Below are positions 1-8,394 of a stretch of 64,000 nt of DNA, piece after piece (the stretch's first letter is position 1; every line of letters starts with the position of its first letter). The DNA is taken from assembly GCF_000425225.1 (NCBI RefSeq), contig NZ_AULJ01000012.1, positions 121,010 through 185,009 of the forward strand. The letters run 5' to 3'. The position numbers and the translations under genes are program-made. The notes beneath the pieces were generated by a model, which worked only from the letters and a program-made list of their open reading frames with translations, was not told the origin of the DNA and did not search any database. Source of the DNA: Pontibacillus marinus BH030004 = DSM 16465 (GTDB lineage Bacteria; Bacillota; Bacilli; Bacillales; BH030062).

Positions 1-357
1 GAGACGAGCTTGTAAGTTAGCACCTCCAAGCTGGGAATGTTCTTCGTTCCAGTCCCCTTTTTCTTTTAACTGGTTTTGAATAGCTTGTCTTGTCGTATGA
101 TAAGAGTCTGTAAGGTTGATCCCTACATAATCTAGGTCAGCACCTTTAACCAGTTTTAACGCATCTTCTTGATCTTCTACTTCTTCATCTATAGGTAATA
201 AAACACCGAGGGATTGTTCTGGGAAAGCTTTTTTTATTAAATAAGCGACTACTGCTGAATCAATACCACCACTAATTCCAACCAACGCTCCATTTGCCCC
301 AGCTTCTTTTACTTTGTCCTGTAGCCAGTTCGTTAAGTAATGAATTCGTTCTTTCAT
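1..357 (-). CDS. nadE: NAD synthase, N-terminal part (runs off the window)
   Basis: Amidates nicotinic acid adenine dinucleotide to NAD with ATP, the last step of NAD synthesis in the cytoplasm. About 119 residues are visible. The PP-loop SGGIDS lies at residues 29-34 inside GALVGISGGIDSAVVAYL, which is diagnostic for NadE. The start is a short form that lacks the roughly 30-residue N-terminal extension of the Bacillus subtilis enzyme, so it resembles the shorter ammonia-dependent NadE type. The ATG at 357 has a good ribosome binding site (GGAAAGGAG). The C-terminal half is outside the window, so ammonia against glutamine use cannot be settled, although no glutaminase domain precedes it. Confidence 0.9.
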   Translation of the reverse strand, partial: MKERIHYLTNWLQDKVKEAGANGALVGISGGIDSAVVAYLIKKAFPEQSLGVLLPIDEEVEDQEDALKLVKGADLDYVGINLTDSYHTTRQAIQNQLKEKGDWNEEHSQLGGANLQARL

Positions 358-470
358 TTGTAAAAACTCCTTTCCAATTCATGTCTCTTAAGCTAAGTAC
401 CTTTTAAAGAAAAGGAGTAAACACACAATGGTTAAGAGGTGTTGAAAAAAATAAGAAAAAAATAAAATTT

Positions 471-503
471 TTGTGAACCAAATGTCAACCCTCTTTATCT
501 AAT
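471..503 (+). promoter_or_regulatory. Weak candidate promoter for the 525-750 transcript
   Basis: TTGTGA at 471-476 and TATCTA at 496-501 are sigma-A-like hexamers, but the spacing is about 19 bases and the match is poor. It is proposed only because a structured leader, ribosome binding site and terminator follow. Confidence 0.2.
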
Positions 504-524
504 AGGTAAGGACATACTCTCACA

Positions 525-570
525 GGTTAGGAACTGGGTCGCCATGGACAAGCGGCCCACCGTACTAACC
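525..570 (+). ncRNA. Structured leader: two stacked stems before a ribosome binding site
   Basis: GGTTAG (525-530) pairs with CTAACC (565-570). Inside it, TGGGTCGC (535-542) pairs with GCGGCCCA (552-559) over a nine-base loop. An AGGAGG ribosome binding site follows at 574-579, only four bases after the outer stem, so folding could affect access to it. I do not recognise it as a known riboswitch or ribosomal-protein leader. The pairing is seen directly; a regulatory role is inference. Confidence 0.45.
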
Positions 571-585
571 GTTAGGAGGATAAGT

Positions 586-695
586 TTGAAACAACTATTC
601 TCCAACAAGAATCTGTTATTTTATCAGGTGATAGTCTGATTAAACTCACTGTTTCAACTGATTCAGAAAAGAAAGTTATCGAGTTATCACCATAA
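586..695 (+). pseudogene. Tiny ORF, apparently frameshifted after its second codon
   Basis: A TTG at 586 sits six bases after AGGAGG, but its own frame stops after 17 codons (TGA near 637-639). Another frame is open from 576 to a TAA at 693-695 and reads like a natural peptide, yet has no start codon. Adding one A to the AAA run at 589-591 joins the two and gives a 36-residue protein beginning MKTTILQQESV and ending KKVIELSP. It lies between the structured leader and a terminator, so it looks like a complete small transcription unit. The product is not recognised. It may be a sequencing error, a real mutation, or not a gene. Confidence 0.35.
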
Positions 696-722
696 AATAA
701 ATAAAATACCTCTCCTCATCCA

Positions 723-754
723 GGGCGCCAAGACAATTAGGCGTCTTTTTTTTG
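723..754 (+). terminator. Intrinsic terminator after the small ORF
   Basis: GGCGCC and GGCGTC form a six-base stem with one G-U pair around a ten-base loop, followed by a run of eight T. Confidence 0.6.
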
Positions 755-893
755 TTCTTTATAACGAAGGAGAAAACTCCTGCTAAAAAATAATCAAGGG
801 TCATTTTTCCTCTATTATTAATTTTTTCTCACAAAAACCCCCACTTTTACTCTAAGCCTTTCGTATGCTTTGAGTAGAAAAAGAGGAAAGGGG

Positions 894-1934
894 GTGAAAC
901 ACGACGTGCGTGTGACAATTTCATATTTGGTTGTGCTTCTTGGGTTGTTGAGTGTTCCTCAATTTGCATCTGCTCAAAGTGGGTTGTTCTCTGAAGTGGA
1001 AGATACAGTCGATGAAACAACGGATACTGTGACAGGTGAAGACGAATCAGAAGACACATCCTCTGAGCCTTCTTCTGGAACAAAAGAAGAAGAATCTACG
1101 GATACAGATTCTTCATCAGAACAAAAAGGAACTTCACTTACTGAAGAAGTTACTGAAGATGTAGATGAAACAATCGAGGCCACAAAAGATACTGCGGATT
1201 CAACGTCAACCAATGTTGAAGATACCGTGAAGCATGTGGCTGAAAAGTCCACCTCTGATCCGGTTGAAACGGTGGATCAGACAGTAGAAGAAACAGCAGA
1301 TGATATTGAAAATACTGTGGATTCTACTACTAAAACCGTTAAGGACACAGTAGATGAAACCAAAGAAGTAGTTGACAAAGTAACAGAGACCGCTAAGAAC
1401 CACGTTGACGATACTACTGAGACAGTTGAAAACATTACGACTTCCCCTAATGATACTGTAAATAAAATCGTCGACGAGGCTGCCGAAAAGGTCCAAGATT
1501 CTACTTCAGGTGAAAAAGTAACTAAGCCGGAGCTTGATAAGGAACCTACGAAAGAACTCCTTGGTGTACTTAATCCTACAAAGGAACCAAGCACTGAGGC
1601 AGTGATTCAAAAGGATTCCCGTGATCAACCAACAAGCGATCGGGCTCAGTCCTTGAACGAGCCTAAAGAAGGCTCTCAGCAACCTATTACACCAGCACCA
1701 AAACCAAACAAAGAAGCTGTGGTACCGAACCCATCACCATCTATGCAAAAGAATGAGTCTCAACAAAATGTGAATGGTTCAGTACAAGTCAATGCGATAG
1801 CATCAAAACCAACTGATATTAACCAGAGTGTTATGAATGTACTGCACGGAAAAGCGTCGTTCTTCTTCACCCAATGGATGAACGCGCCACCTTCCGAACC
1901 ACCGCAAATCTCTTCCTTCTTACTAAACGTATAA
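894..1934 (+). CDS. Secreted acidic, Thr-rich repetitive protein
   Basis: Unknown protein of about 346 residues with a clear signal peptide (basic start, hydrophobic core, cleavage after QFASA near residue 27). The body is dominated by acidic and Thr-rich repeats of the type DTVDET, with Val or Ile recurring about every seven residues through the middle third, as in LEA-like or coiled amphipathic helices. A Pro/Gln/Asn-rich stretch follows, and the protein ends in a short hydrophobic segment. No LPXTG, lipobox or SLH motif is present. GTG 894 is chosen over TTG 870 because GAGG lies seven bases before it. It is followed 37 bases later by a second acidic secreted protein, with a terminator after both. 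A role at the cell surface in high salt is inference. Confidence 0.7.
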   Translation: MKHDVRVTISYLVVLLGLLSVPQFASAQSGLFSEVEDTVDETTDTVTGEDESEDTSSEPSSGTKEEESTDTDSSSEQKGTSLTEEVTEDVDETIEATKDTADSTSTNVEDTVKHVAEKSTSDPVETVDQTVEETADDIENTVDSTTKTVKDTVDETKEVVDKVTETAKNHVDDTTETVENITTSPNDTVNKIVDEAAEKVQDSTSGEKVTKPELDKEPTKELLGVLNPTKEPSTEAVIQKDSRDQPTSDRAQSLNEPKEGSQQPITPAPKPNKEAVVPNPSPSMQKNESQQNVNGSVQVNAIASKPTDINQSVMNVLHGKASFFFTQWMNAPPSEPPQISSFLLNV

Positions 1935-1971
1935 AAATAATTTATTACTAAAAAAGAAGGAGAGATTAATC

Positions 1972-3165
1972 ATGAAAAACGTATTAAAAAGTATGATCAT
2001 TACAGGTGGAGTTGCAGTAGGATTAACATTTGGAGCGCAGGTTAGTTACGCTGAAGAGGGAGACTCTTTATTAGATTTGAACGGTGAAAGTGAAACGAAT
2101 GTTGAATCAGATGTTTCAGCTACAGTTAACGGTTTGCTTGGATCTGAAGATGAAGCAGAAGAAGATACTTCAGCAAATGTAAAGGCTAATGCGGATGTGA
2201 AAGCAAATGCCGATACAGAAACAGAGGCTAATGCGGATGTAGATACAAACGTTGAGGCTGATGTTGATGCGGAATCCAACACAGATGTTGAAGGCAAAGC
2301 TTCTACGAGTGCAGACGTGTCCTCTGAAGAAGACACAAAAGCTGAAGTAGATGGCTCTGTTGAAGCGGATACTGATGCTAAGGAAGAAACGAATGTAGAT
2401 ACGAATGTGTCTACTGATGTTGATACAAATGTTGATGTAGACGAAGAAACAGAAGAAAACACTGAGGCAAATACTCAAGCCGATGTCGATGCTAATATAT
2501 CAACAGAGGTAGAAACTGATTCGAACCTTGAAGGCAAAGCTGAAGCGGACACTAATGTAGATGCATCAATTGAAGGGTCCGTAACAGAGAGTACTGAAGC
2601 TGATGCAAATACTGCATTAAATGTAGATGTTGCAGCAGAGGCAGATGAAGGTGCAACAGAAAAAGCAAAAGTTAACGCTGATATCAAAGCATCTGAAGAA
2701 TCTCATTCAATTATTTACCTTGGTAATGAACAGACAGAGGAAGTAAATGCATCAACTGAAGCAGATGTAAATGCTGAAGCTCATACAGAAGAATTGGTTG
2801 ATGAAGATACAAGCCTATCAGCTAAAGGTTCTGTCATGGCAACATTGAACTCCGATGTTCAGAACCAGGAGGATACTTTTACGAATCAAGAGCTTGTAAC
2901 AGATGCTCAACTAACAGAAGCTTTACTCATTGATGTGAAGAGTGATCTTGAATCTAATGTTGATGTTCAAGAAGAAGCTAAAGCTGAAAATGATGTAAAT
3001 GTGAATGCTTCTTTAAATGCGGCTCTAAATTCAAACGTAAACCTTACAAGTGATCATAGCTCTTTCATGATAAACGCTGAGAACATGATCAATGTGAATA
3101 GCGAAGAAGAAGCATCTCTTTCTGCAATGACAGAAACAGTTGTAAACGCTTCTGCTGATCAGTAA
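1972..3165 (+). CDS. Secreted, highly acidic Asn/Asp/Ala repeat protein
   Basis: Unknown 397-residue protein. A signal peptide ends near SYA at residue 27. The mature part is a very acidic low-complexity array in which short units such as ANADV, TNVEADV and SNVDV recur with almost no basic or aromatic residues. It lacks Cys and any obvious wall anchor. The ATG follows a strong ribosome binding site (AAGGAGAG). Position and style suggest a partner of the preceding secreted protein, and both probably share one transcript ending at 3207. The extreme acidity fits an extracellular protein of a halophile. Function is unknown. Confidence 0.7.
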   Translation: MKNVLKSMIITGGVAVGLTFGAQVSYAEEGDSLLDLNGESETNVESDVSATVNGLLGSEDEAEEDTSANVKANADVKANADTETEANADVDTNVEADVDAESNTDVEGKASTSADVSSEEDTKAEVDGSVEADTDAKEETNVDTNVSTDVDTNVDVDEETEENTEANTQADVDANISTEVETDSNLEGKAEADTNVDASIEGSVTESTEADANTALNVDVAAEADEGATEKAKVNADIKASEESHSIIYLGNEQTEEVNASTEADVNAEAHTEELVDEDTSLSAKGSVMATLNSDVQNQEDTFTNQELVTDAQLTEALLIDVKSDLESNVDVQEEAKAENDVNVNASLNAALNSNVNLTSDHSSFMINAENMINVNSEEEASLSAMTETVVNASADQ

Positions 3166-3174
3166 ATCGTCATT

Positions 3175-3207
3175 ATCCCCGTAGCTAAGCTACGGGGATT
3201 TGTTTTT
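3175..3207 (+). terminator. Intrinsic terminator of the acidic-protein pair
   Basis: An 11-base perfect stem (ATCCCCGTAGC with its complement) with a TAA loop is followed by TTGTTTTT. Confidence 0.85.
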
Positions 3208-3262
3208 GAAGAGAGTTTAATTATTGTAAAAGGTAATACAAACAAGGTTTCCTATTCAACCG

Positions 3263-3475
3263 TTATTGTCCATTATTTCGTTCCATGATTTCCTTGAATT
3301 CTTTCATATCCTCATCTGGCTTTAATTCTAACTTCTGTTTCTCTGTGTTCCATTCTCGATTTGCTTCTACGGATATGCCGATTTGTTTACCGACAGAATC
3401 ATTGACCTTTCCTTCCTTTTCTCCATCTGGATGTGGACTCGTTTCAGTATGTGTAGTACGGCTGTTATCTGGCAT
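3263..3475 (-). CDS. Small hydrophilic protein of unknown function
   Basis: A 70-residue, highly charged protein without Cys, signal peptide or membrane segment. It starts at ATG 3475 behind a good ribosome binding site (AAGGAGTGATCAA), which is the main reason to accept it over the opposite-strand ORF that covers the same bases. It is rich in Glu, Lys, Asn and Asp. No family was recognised. It lies 44 bases downstream of a possible gene remnant on the same strand. Confidence 0.55.
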   Translation of the reverse strand: MPDNSRTTHTETSPHPDGEKEGKVNDSVGKQIGISVEANREWNTEKQKLELKPDEDMKEFKEIMERNNGQ

Positions 3476-3519
3476 ATTTGATCACTCCTTAGGTGTAAGT
3501 TGGTTCAACTCTTAGAGAT

Positions 3520-3681
3520 TTATTCAAATGCAGATGTTGAAATCCGTTTTAAATCAAATGAAGAAGGTAATATAGGTAAGAAGTGCTCATTCATTTTCAT
3601 CACATAATAGGCGTACATATAAAGAGCATGACCCAAACAAAAGGCGTGCACTTTTTCTGATGAGGTACGTAATTCAGTTAT
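3520..3681 (-). pseudogene. Short protein-like reading frame, probably a truncated gene
   Basis: A 53-codon open stretch ends at TAA 3522-3520 and reads like a natural protein, with the segment VHAFCLGHALYMYAYYVMK followed by NEHFLPILPSSFDLKR. The frame is closed upstream by a stop just before 3681. The available starts (GTG 3651 and internal ATGs) have no ribosome binding site. This suggests the C-terminal remnant of a gene that lost its 5' end, or a gene with an indel upstream. The family is not recognised. Confidence 0.3.
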
Positions 3682-3956
3682 TTATATTTATACAAGAAAA
3701 GCGCTCTACTGTGTTATGATAGTAGAGCAAAGTCTAGTCTTATCAAGGTTCTTACATATTTTAACGTGGTAAGATGGAGATAAATGTTCATGGCGGTCAA
3801 GGTTTTCTTATTGTACAATTAGAGGGTTAGAATACACTTGATTGTATGGAACATTTCTCAATAAATGAATAATATGAATAGAAAAAGATTACTCACCAAA
3901 CCAGAATGAACATAATCTAATGGAAGCAACCAATATAATACAAGGGGAGTACCAAT
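3682..3956. other. Gene-free stretch with one inverted repeat
   Basis: No coding region is supported here. The only clear structure is GCTCTACT (3703-3710) and AGTAGAGC (3721-3728), an eight-base inverted repeat with a ten-base loop and no T run. It could be an operator or RNA hairpin upstream of the hydrolase operon; nothing more can be said. Confidence 0.35.
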
Positions 3957-4724
3957 GTGTTTGTAGATATTAATAACGTAAATGTTCACTACAAAGTGTC
4001 TGGAGAAGGGCAAGATGTTGTGCTTCTGCATGGATGGGGCACGAGTATGGATACATTTGAATCCGTTCATAACTTATTAGATGATAACTTTCGGGTGTTT
4101 TCAATTGACTTCCCAGGCTTTGGAGAGAGCCAAGAGCCTCCTGAAGCATGGAGTGTTGATGATTACGCTCATTTTCTGTCTCACTTTGTTCAAAAACTTG
4201 GAATTGAAAACCCAATTTTGATCGGTCACTCATTTGGCTGTCGTGTTATAACGCGATACGCTTATGATCATGATGTACACAAAATTATTTTTACAGGCGG
4301 AGCAGGAATTAAGCCGAAACGTAAGATGGATTACTATATGAAGGTTTATACGTACAAATTTGTGAAAAAGCTTCTAGACTTGCCAATTCTTAATCACTAC
4401 AAAGACGATATATTAACAAAATGGAAAGGGAAAGTTGGGTCTTCTGATTATAAGCAGGCCTCAGCAGTCATGCAGCAAACCTTATCTAAGGTTGTGAATG
4501 AAGATCTACGAGAGTATATGCCTCACATAGATGTTCCAACGCTACTTGTATGGGGAGAAAACGATACAGCTACTCCGCTAGAAGACGGTAAGCTCATGGA
4601 ACAGCTTTTCCCTGATGCAGGTCTTGTTACATTTGAAAAAGCAGGGCACTATGCCTTTTTAGAACAAAATAAACGATTTCTAGTCATTGTCGATAATTTC
4701 CTAGAACAAGATAAAGGAGAATAG
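3957..4724 (+). CDS. Alpha/beta hydrolase
   Basis: Cytoplasmic serine hydrolase of 255 residues. The oxyanion segment HGWG is at 25-28, the nucleophile elbow GHSFG has Ser near 92, the acid is in ENDTATP, and the catalytic His is in KAGHYAFLEQ near the C-terminus. The start is GTG 3957, eight bases after AAGGGGAG. It lies four bases before a MurF-like gene, and a D-Ala-D-Ala ligase gene follows, so the three form one operon and the hydrolase may act on a cell-wall precursor or related ester or amide. The substrate cannot be read from sequence. Confidence 0.85.
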   Translation: MFVDINNVNVHYKVSGEGQDVVLLHGWGTSMDTFESVHNLLDDNFRVFSIDFPGFGESQEPPEAWSVDDYAHFLSHFVQKLGIENPILIGHSFGCRVITRYAYDHDVHKIIFTGGAGIKPKRKMDYYMKVYTYKFVKKLLDLPILNHYKDDILTKWKGKVGSSDYKQASAVMQQTLSKVVNEDLREYMPHIDVPTLLVWGENDTATPLEDGKLMEQLFPDAGLVTFEKAGHYAFLEQNKRFLVIVDNFLEQDKGE

Positions 4725-4728
4725 TTAC

Positions 4729-6294
4729 ATGTTGAATATTTTATGGATTGCCGCAATACTTGCATGGCTTAGTTATGCTGTGTTTAAAACAAAAAAATCC
4801 GTTCACATGTTCCAGCTCAACTCCTATCGTAACGAGCGGTTCATGCGTTGGATGAAAGGGAATAAAACGAAACCATTCCCTCCGAAAGAATTTCTAGTCT
4901 TAATCGGTTGGATTGGCGGCCCGTTTATAGGATTGATTTCATTTACGGCTATATACGCTTTAATTGCCTTCCTACGAAAGGAAGAACCACAAAAGAAAAA
5001 GCTTGTCTATACACCGCGTGTGAAACGTTTATTAACGACATTAGGCATTATTCATATTTTGATTTTACTCGGAACACTTTTACTTATTGAAAGTACGTTA
5101 TTGATTTTAACCGTATTATTCCTAGCAAACCTGTTCCTTTATCACTTATTAATGCTTGCTAAAGTGGTGAATCAGCCGATTGAAAAAGGCATTAATCAGC
5201 GCTACTTTAACGACGCCGAAAATCGTATTCAGTCCATGAATGATTTAAAAGTAGTGGGAATTACAGGTAGTTTCGGGAAAACGAGTACGAAAAACGTGCT
5301 GAATCAAGTGCTTTCGTCTAGTGCAAACACACTTATGACTCCAGAGAGTTTTAATACAAAACTAGGTAACACGATTACGATTCGAAGAGATTTAAAACCA
5401 TATCATGAGTACTATATCGCTGAGATGGGAGCGAAACAGGAAAACGATATTCAAGAAATTTGTGATCTTGTTCACCAGAAATACGCAATCCTAACAGCAA
5501 TTGGTGAGCAGCACCTTGAAACCTTCAAAAGCTTAGACAATATCAAGAAAACAAAATATGAGATTATTGAATCGCTACCTGAGGATGGAATTGGCTTTTT
5601 AAATATGGATGATGAAAATATCATGTCCTATACACCGAAAAATCCAGTTCGCAAAGTGTATTACGGTATTGATTCAGAGGATGCAGAGTATAGAGCTTAT
5701 GATCTTCAATCTCATAAAAAAGGAACAACATTCAAAGTACAGCACAAAGACCAAGGCTTGATTGGCGAATTTGAAACGAAGTTACTTGGAAAGCACAATA
5801 TCTACAACATCCTAGCATCCATTGCTTTTGCGATGGAGATGGGCATTTCTGTAGATAAGATTAAGCTAGGTGTTAAGCAAATCACACCAGTTGAGCACCG
5901 TATGGAAATTAAAAAAGGCGGCGGCAATATTACGATTATTGATGATAGCTTCAACTCTAATCCGACTGGTTCCAAAATGGCTCTTGAAGTTCTCGGTAAT
6001 ATGGAAGGGTATCGAGTTCTCGTGACACCAGGAATGATTGAGCTTGGTGAAAAACAATACGAGTACAACAAACGATTAGGTGGTTATGCCGCTGAAAATT
6101 GTGACTATGTCATACTTGTTGGTAAGAAACAAACCGAGCCGATCCAAGACGGATTGAAAGAAAGCAACTATCCAGATGAACAAATCTATGTTGCTCAACA
6201 CTTAAATGACGCACTTCAACATATGCATCAAATAGCAAAACCAGGCACAATCGCTCTACTAGAGAATGATTTACCTGATACGTTTAACGAGTAG
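4729..6294 (+). CDS. Membrane-linked Mur ligase (MurF-like)
   Basis: Mur ligase family protein of 521 residues. About 150 N-terminal residues hold membrane segments (near 1-18, 55-83 and 100-145) in place of the usual MurF N-terminal domain. The ATP-binding P-loop GSFGKTST is at 180-187, followed by AEMGAKQENDI and the DDSFNSNP motif typical of MurF, which adds D-Ala-D-Ala to UDP-MurNAc-tripeptide. It is coupled with a downstream D-Ala-D-Ala ligase. The membrane domain sets it apart from standard cytosolic MurF (about 450 residues), so it may be a second, specialised ligase rather than the essential enzyme. The gene symbol is left open for that reason. Confidence 0.8.
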   Translation: MLNILWIAAILAWLSYAVFKTKKSVHMFQLNSYRNERFMRWMKGNKTKPFPPKEFLVLIGWIGGPFIGLISFTAIYALIAFLRKEEPQKKKLVYTPRVKRLLTTLGIIHILILLGTLLLIESTLLILTVLFLANLFLYHLLMLAKVVNQPIEKGINQRYFNDAENRIQSMNDLKVVGITGSFGKTSTKNVLNQVLSSSANTLMTPESFNTKLGNTITIRRDLKPYHEYYIAEMGAKQENDIQEICDLVHQKYAILTAIGEQHLETFKSLDNIKKTKYEIIESLPEDGIGFLNMDDENIMSYTPKNPVRKVYYGIDSEDAEYRAYDLQSHKKGTTFKVQHKDQGLIGEFETKLLGKHNIYNILASIAFAMEMGISVDKIKLGVKQITPVEHRMEIKKGGGNITIIDDSFNSNPTGSKMALEVLGNMEGYRVLVTPGMIELGEKQYEYNKRLGGYAAENCDYVILVGKKQTEPIQDGLKESNYPDEQIYVAQHLNDALQHMHQIAKPGTIALLENDLPDTFNE

Positions 6295-6310
6295 ATGGGA
6301 GGATTAGACC

Positions 6311-7498
6311 GTGAAGACAAAAGTAGGAGTCGTTTTTGGTGGATTATCAGTAGAGCATGAGGTTTCTGTAATCTCAGCTCTACAAGCCATCAAAGCAATG
6401 GATGAAAATAAATATGAAGCAATTCCGCTTTATATTAGTAAAAAGAATGAATGGTACACAGGGGAATCACTCACAGATATTGAAGAGTACAAAGAATTAA
6501 ATGACCTCTTACAAAAAAGTGAAAAAGTTATCCTGACCACAAACGATGAAGGGAAAGTTGTCGTTCAGAAGAAAAATGTTGGGTTTTTCGGGAAAAAAGC
6601 TGTGACAGAAATTGACGTTGTATTCCCGGTTATTCACGGAACAAATGGAGAAGATGGATCCCTGCAAGGAATGCTTGAAATGCTCCAGATCCCTTACGTA
6701 GGCTGTGATGTCTTTTCATCAGCAGTAGGTATGGATAAAGTGATGATGAAACAAATCCTGAATGATTCCGGTGTACCGATTGTTGATTACAATTGGTTCT
6801 ACTCAACGTATTGGTTAAACAATCAAGATGAAATAAAAGCAGAAACCAATAAGATCGGCTATCCTGTTATTGTTAAACCGGCTAACCTTGGTTCTAGTGT
6901 CGGTATTAGTAAGGCCTATAATGATGAAGAACTAGAGGAAGCAATCAACGAGGCAATCGAATATAGTCATAAAATCGTTGTTGAGAAAATGATCGGGGAT
7001 CTGACTGAAGTGAACTGTTCTGTAGTCGGTGATTATGAGGAAGTCGAAAGCTCCGTGCTTGAAGAAGTGTTAAGTAGCGAAGATATCTTAACCTATGAGG
7101 ATAAATATCAAGGCGGCGGAAAAGGTGGCGATGCTTCCAAGGGCATGGAAAGCACGAACCGCGTAATCCCAGCTGAAATTCCTGAAGACCAAACACAGGA
7201 AGTACAAAAACTTGCTGAGCAGACATTTAAGGTTTTAGGGTGTAACGGTGTTTCTCGAATCGACTTCTTAATTGATAAAGAAAGTCAAAAAGCCTATGTG
7301 AACGAAATTAATACGATTCCAGGTTCCCTCTCATTCTATCTATGGGAGCCTACTGGTAAAGACTTCACACAGCTAACAGATCAACTACTCCAGTTAGCTT
7401 TAAAACGACAGCGTGAACGTGAAAAGTTAAACTTCTCGATTGATTCAAACCTATTCTCTTTACAGAGTGGTGGATCAAAAGGAAAGCTTAACGGCTAA
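6311..7498 (+). CDS. ddl: D-alanine--D-alanine ligase
   Basis: ATP-grasp ligase of 395 residues that joins two D-Ala for peptidoglycan. It begins with [16 protein letters not shown], has [15 protein letters not shown], the ATP-grasp segment [17 protein letters not shown], and the metal-binding FLIDKE...[10 protein letters not shown]. The omega-loop region reads [10 protein letters not shown] and then SKGMES, longer than in the B. subtilis or E. coli enzymes, and about 25 C-terminal residues are extra. The ATG or GTG choice is settled by GGGAGGATTAGACC before GTG 6311. It follows the MurF-like gene by 16 bases. D-Ala rather than D-Lac as second substrate is likely but not proven. Confidence 0.9.
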   Translation: MKTKVGVVFGGLSVEHEVSVISALQAIKAMDENKYEAIPLYISKKNEWYTGESLTDIEEYKELNDLLQKSEKVILTTNDEGKVVVQKKNVGFFGKKAVTEIDVVFPVIHGTNGEDGSLQGMLEMLQIPYVGCDVFSSAVGMDKVMMKQILNDSGVPIVDYNWFYSTYWLNNQDEIKAETNKIGYPVIVKPANLGSSVGISKAYNDEELEEAINEAIEYSHKIVVEKMIGDLTEVNCSVVGDYEEVESSVLEEVLSSEDILTYEDKYQGGGKGGDASKGMESTNRVIPAEIPEDQTQEVQKLAEQTFKVLGCNGVSRIDFLIDKESQKAYVNEINTIPGSLSFYLWEPTGKDFTQLTDQLLQLALKRQREREKLNFSIDSNLFSLQSGGSKGKLNG

Positions 7499-7514
7499 CG
7501 GCATAGAGAGTTAG

Positions 7515-7551
7515 GAAAGCAAAGGATAAGTAATTATTCTTTGCTTTTTCT
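7515..7551 (+). terminator. Intrinsic terminator after ddl
   Basis: GAAAGCAAAG pairs with CTTTGCTTTTTC around a short AT-rich loop, and the T run is part of the 3' arm. Confidence 0.75.
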
Positions 7552-7657
7552 ATGTGTATTGCCTTGCGCTTTCACCATTTTCCAGTTATGATCACTTCAT
7601 GTAACGATTTGAAAATAAGTTTCGTAGATTCCAATTTCAAAATGGTAAGAGAGGAAT

Positions 7658-8383
7658 ATGTATATGGACTTTAAACAAATACCGATCCCACCCCTTCCTT
7701 CCAGACTGCGAAATCAAGGTAAACGTATAAACGATAATCATGAAGCGCTAGTTGCGATTCAAGACTTAGGAGAATCTTCAATTATTGATTCACCACAATA
7801 TAGAAAGCTAGGGCTTTCAGGTGCTTTAAGTAGAAGTCTTGTACGACAGGGAGTAGGAGAGAAGTTGGTAAAAGCAGCAAATCTTTTACCTGATGAGTAT
7901 TCTCTGGTTGTGTGGGATGGATGGAGACCTTATGAAGTGCAAAAGGCCATTTTTGATGATTATTATTCCAAACTAGAACATGAACATACTGGACTTACGA
8001 AGGATCAACTCTATGAAAAAACCATGAAGTTTGTCTCACCCCCGTCTGTTGATCAGGGCGAACCAGCTCCTCACATTACTGGAGGTTCTGTTGACCTTGG
8101 CATCCTGAATGAAAGTGGGGCGTTATTAGATTTTGGTACGGAGTTTGATGATTTCACAGAGAAGTCTAGAACACGTTACTATGAGGAACAGTTGGAACAA
8201 GGACATAAGCTCTCCCCACAAGAGCAAAACGCTTTAGAGAATCGGAGACTGCTTTATCACGTGATGGGCAATAGTGGTTTCTCGAACTACTTTGAAGAAT
8301 GGTGGCATTTTGATTACGGAAATCAATGGTGGGCAGTTTCATACCAAGAACCTCTTGCAATCTACGGACTTACTAATATTTAG
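7658..8383 (+). CDS. D-Ala-D-Ala dipeptidase, VanX/DdpX type (M15D)
   Basis: Zinc dipeptidase of 241 residues that hydrolyses D-Ala-D-Ala. The family residues are present: Arg in WDGWRPYEVQ (about 90), zinc ligands His139 and Asp146 in HITGGSVDLG with the correct seven-residue spacing, and Glu214 and His217 in EEWWHFDYG. There is no signal peptide, so it is cytoplasmic as in VanX. It lies 159 bases after ddl and behind a terminator, so it is probably a separate unit, but its substrate is the product of that ligase. No VanH or VanRS gene is nearby, so it more likely recycles D-Ala than confers glycopeptide resistance. A membrane protein gene follows 11 bases later. Confidence 0.88.
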   Translation: MYMDFKQIPIPPLPSRLRNQGKRINDNHEALVAIQDLGESSIIDSPQYRKLGLSGALSRSLVRQGVGEKLVKAANLLPDEYSLVVWDGWRPYEVQKAIFDDYYSKLEHEHTGLTKDQLYEKTMKFVSPPSVDQGEPAPHITGGSVDLGILNESGALLDFGTEFDDFTEKSRTRYYEEQLEQGHKLSPQEQNALENRRLLYHVMGNSGFSNYFEEWWHFDYGNQWWAVSYQEPLAIYGLTNI

Positions 8384-8394
8384 GGGAGATAGAA

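Noticed and set aside
974..2687. Several long minus-strand ORFs opposite the two acidic secreted proteins
   Set aside because: They are the complement of repetitive codons and give Ser/Val- or Ile/Cys-rich nonsense without ribosome binding sites.
3285..3515. Plus-strand ORF opposite the small gene at 3263-3475
   Set aside because: No ribosome binding site, whereas the minus-strand frame has a strong one.
7658..8383. Glycopeptide resistance cluster
   Set aside because: VanX-type dipeptidase and a ligase are near each other, but there is no VanH, no VanR/VanS next to them, and the ligase looks like a D-Ala-D-Ala enzyme.
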